This document shows, in pieces, positions 60,701 through 64,000 of a stretch of 64,000 nt of DNA. The stretch is from Triglochin maritima. Lineage: Eukaryota > Streptophyta > Magnoliopsida > Alismatales > Juncaginaceae. The translations under genes were made by a program, and so were the position numbers. The stretch's first letter is position 1. Each line of letters opens with the position of its first letter. The DNA lies in NCBI GenBank assembly GCA_963682175.1, contig CAVMKL010000060.1, forward strand, positions 1 to 64,000, given 5' to 3'. The notes below the pieces were generated by a model. That model saw only the letters and a list, made by a program, of their open reading frames with translations. It was not told where the DNA came from and searched no databases.

Positions 60701-63495
60701 CATCTGAAACATTTATAAACGAATAGGGTCCGTAGATTCTTTCTGGCAAGAACTTTACTTCGTAATCCTTGCATGATACACTAGGAGCATCAATAATTGC
60801 CCCACCATAGAACCTCTTATTAGGGAATTGGCTTATCGAACGATGCATTCTATATTGTACTTTGAGAAGGTGTTTCTCATGTCCAAGTAAGCTCAACCGC
60901 TCAAATAAACTTCTTCCAAAATTGGCACGCTGACAAACCTGAAATTTAAAGGAAAAAAGTTAGGCGATAATGGATGTGTTAGGCTATATGACATGTAGGC
61001 CTTAGGGTTTATAACCTTGCTATTAACAGTTGCTGGTAGCTGAAACTCGTCACCGATCAATACAACATGTTGGATTCCACTTAACTGTAAAGGAAGGACA
61101 GATTCATATTCCTTCAGCTGGGCTGCCTCATCAATAACTAACAAATCAAAGGACCGGGATCGAAGCTTAAAAGACTTGGAGGCGGTACATAGAAAAAGTG
61201 AAGCTGACTGCAAGCAATAGTCTCTGATTGATTTTTTTTATGCATTTGAGGAAACAAAGAATACGATTGAACGGATTTTAGTAATCTAACGCAATCTCCT
61301 TGGCCTTTGGTCAGGAGGGCCAATGGATGATTTATGGTTTGCTCTTTTGGAGGTTCATTTGCAGACAAATTAATAAGACAGAAAGCCTTTTCCAGTTCAC
61401 CATCAACAAGAGAGGTTTGAGATAACAAACCCCCAAAATTGTCTAGTGACTCTTGCAAAACTATCAAATTGTTGAGCTTGAAGTCCGAGAGACACGAGGA
61501 AGGCAAATGAGTGCACAAGATCCTGATGCATTCACCAATGGATGATGCATGAGCATGAAATCGTGTCCTCAGAAAGTGAAGGAATGTCACACGTACGATG
61601 CATTGCATTTCTTCGTTTTCATTTTTTAAGTGCATTTGATGCTGAGAGACACAATTCTCAAGGAAGTCTATAAGTACAGATATTCGATGAGCCCACCCTG
61701 TCATTGGGACAAAGCATTTTAAAAGACAATCGACTCGATTATCCAAGAAGATGTCATTAAGATCACAATCATCAGATAAATTCAGTCTTCTTTTGTTGCC
61801 ATACAACAAAATGTCTCCAAGAGAATAGCACAATGATTCACCCACATTACCAGAATTTCTGCTCCTTTTAACCAGTTTCAGGACACGGGAAGCTATTCCT
61901 TTGACTGCCATATTCGTTGGGCAACAAGTTACAACCGCACACTTCATCGATAAGAATATCAGGAGCAATTCGCTAACAGTTCCTGGTGGACCCCAGATAA
62001 GCTTTACAGAATGATGGTGCTCACATTGCACTTGCGAAATACAACTTAATATCGCACCACTCTGTGATTTATTCAGTACAGGAAGATATGGAGTAAGTCT
62101 AACAAGTTCATCAGTACTGCAGAGATCCCATTTTTCTTGCTCAACCTGAACAATCAAAATATAAGAACAGTACCTTCAAATATAAAATGAAAATGTGCAT
62201 GAATCAATGGCAATATCTCTATGGTTTTTACATAGACTAAGCAATAGTGTCTAAAAATAAGTTAAATAGTTTAGTCATACTTTGATGGCAAAAGTTAATA
62301 ATCCAACCTCTAATTTCTTTTCCAAATTGATCAAACCAAAAGTTTCAATTTTCAGATAGAAGTGTAATTAACAATGACAAAAAACATGTTAACGGAACAA
62401 CTTGTTTGAGTATAAACAAGAAAAGTTCTTGCTCAAAGAGAGAACTGTCAGCTCGATTTACAAAGAAAAAAAGTAGGAAAAGAGATGGGTTCCATACCGG
62501 GATCTTAGGATGTAGAACCTCTTTGATTACATTCGAATTCGTAGTATCTGCAACACCAGCATGGAGAGCTTTCCAAACCCGAGTATACGTAGTAATATTG
62601 AACAGAAAGAATGCAAAGAATGATGTAAACCTTCCTTCACCTAATTCCAGGGACTTCGATACTCGAACCTCGAAACTTGTAGATGATTCGCCATCCTCTG
62701 GTATTCTAGAAATCGAAGCTAGGCAATATATCTTCCCGTGACAATTAAAATCCGATATTGTTTCAGGGATAACGTTTGCCAAGACGAAAACATCTCCATA
62801 TGAAGGACGGTATCCATCACTGTTGCCGCTACCAGAGTCATTATGCCAACACTGAGTTTTAACATTGTACAGATGTTCTTTAGCATTCTTCTTCTCTAAA
62901 GAGATTATCTTTGAAAATGGTGCATTTGAAAGTTCCTCAAAGCTTGAGCACATCTTAGCTCGGAGTTCTTCCATTAGAGGACTTACAAAGGATTTCATAT
63001 ACTGACTGACTGAATCAAAAGTTACAGGAATCATTTTAACCTGCATTAACACAGTATCAAATCAATAGACATATAGAAGATCGTATTATTTTAACAATAA
63101 ACCATTCTACAAACATGCGAAACTAGTATATAATACCAGATGGTGTGCATAAAACAAGAATCATATTAACTTAGAACGTGTAATTTAATCCTTGGAATGG
63201 CAGGAAAGAACTAAAAGTCTCATTCAGTAGTTCTACTCCACACTTGCTGTTGTAAGCATCAATTGGTTACCCAACAACATCCATTTTCATATATGACAAC
63301 AGCAATTAATATGTCTCGCACTGTCACTATATGACCATTCATGAGCTTACTATGATGTATTTCCGAAACAAAACCTACCCAAGTAGTATATGATTCAGAG
63401 CTTCCTAAAACCACCAAATGTGAATGCCAAAATGAAAACCCTACATGCCAATTTGTACATATCCCAAAACAAAGAGCAGTTACAACATCCACCAC

Positions 63496-64000
63496 CACCC
63501 TCATTGCTATGTGAAATTCATATTAATTAAATTGTATAGCCGTGAAGAGTTTTAAAATTTTAACTTGTGATTTTTTTTTCTGAACAATTTTGGTTAGAAC
63601 TCAAGACCACGATTGTGACGCACCACACAAGGACAAGAATCTTCCAACTAGGAGAGACTATGATTAACTGAAATATTTTCTTAAAAGAAATGCATGCAAA
63701 ATATTATAACAGCACTATGTTGCTAGTAGGCAGTAGCCTAGAACTATACTAACTTTAAACCCCTTTTTTCCTGCATAATCACCCTATATGATCACATTAA
63801 ATTTCAGAATGGTCTTCAAAACTTCTGAGGTAATTCAACCATCAAAAGCATTTCACTCGACAAGGCTACACAAAGAATACAAATTCAAACAGCAACCACT
63901 ACCTCCTCAAACCAAAACGATCAAACCAAAAATAATGTCACATCTACAGCACAACCACAACATCAATATTACCCATGTACCTCAAAAGAGGCTCCCGCCT
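63496..64000. repeat. Start of tandem array unit 3 (505 bp visible)
   Basis: This matches 1-505 and 30729-31233. It shows the array does not end after two units. It corresponds to intron 1 of a gene B copy whose first exon would lie beyond the right edge. Confidence 0.95.

Larger units (their letters stand above)
30729..63495. repeat. Tandem array unit 2 (32,767 bp)
   Basis: This is nearly identical to unit 1. The position offset is 30728 up to the GAA tract, 30716 through gene A, 30714 after the AG tract, and 32767 after the foldback insertion. The whole length difference is therefore explained by -12, -2 and +2053 bp. By eye the only base changes noticed are C/A at 2909/33625 (synonymous, gene A), C/T at 16398/49165 (solo LTR) and G/A at 29174/61941 (Arg to Cys, gene B). 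Confidence 0.97.
56299..64000 (-). pseudogene. Gene B copy 2: pseudogene, exon 1 beyond the right edge
   Basis: Recognised exons are those of copy 1 shifted by 32767: 62498-63040, 61016-62145, 60619-60938, 59942-60197, 59644-59860, 59053-59402, 58425-58952, then the exon 10 part and exon 12 remnant down to 56299. All lesions of copy 1 are shared: lost Walker A GKTKI, frameshifts, missing DEVQD exon, shortened helical region, two stops and truncated tail. One extra change, at 61941, turns Arg (CGC or CGT type, also Arg in gene A) into Cys (MKCAVV). Bases 63041-64000 are intron 1. The first exon is expected about 400 bp past the window. Confidence 0.9.

Overview
The window is nuclear DNA of a flowering plant, most likely a eudicot. 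The genes have many short AT-rich introns with GT..AG borders that keep reading frame. Both main gene families are plant-type, and the transposon remnants (PIF/Harbinger, a chromovirus-like solo LTR, GGGTCGGG-type hAT-like DNA) are typical of plant genomes. The species cannot be named from the sequence.

The dominant structure is a head-to-tail tandem array. Unit 1 is 1-30728, unit 2 is 30729-63495, and 63496-64000 starts a third unit. Bases 1-505, 30729-31233 and 63496-64000 correspond, so the array is longer than two copies. Compared by eye, units 1 and 2 differ by three length changes: a (GAA)n tract 12 bp shorter, an (AG)n tract 2 bp shorter, and a 2053-bp insertion in unit 2. Only three single-base differences were noticed (2909/33625, 16398/49165, 29174/61941).

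Each unit carries two related genes on the minus strand. Gene A (1762-14434; 32478-45150) is intact by splice reconstruction. It has 14 exons and about 2853 codons, and fuses an N-terminal Sen1/Upf1-like SF1B helicase to a UvrD-like SF1A helicase and a long helical TPR/TRANK1-like region with a lysine-rich tail. Gene B (unit 1 exon 1 at 800-910 belongs to a copy running off the left edge; complete copy 23532-31638; third copy 56299 to beyond the right edge) is an older paralogue and a clear pseudogene. It has lost the Walker A lysine, carries frameshifts and stops, and lacks the UvrD DEVQD exon and part of the helical region.

Between the 5' end of A and the 3' end of B lies about 9 kb of nested mobile DNA. 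It holds a decayed Harbinger (ALP1-like) transposase gene split by a 1778-bp solo LTR with a GCAGA target duplication. Next is a probable 3.5-kb Harbinger-type element carrying an intact Myb/SANT-like ORF1, with a GGGTCGGG-rich hAT-like insertion that may hold a captured host exon. A defective tRNA-Ser(AGA) lies immediately beside that element. In unit 2 only, a 2045-bp foldback element with 791-bp inverted arms and an 8-bp target duplication has inserted into the probable 5' leader of gene A. No promoter assay, expression or database evidence was available; family names rest on motif recognition.
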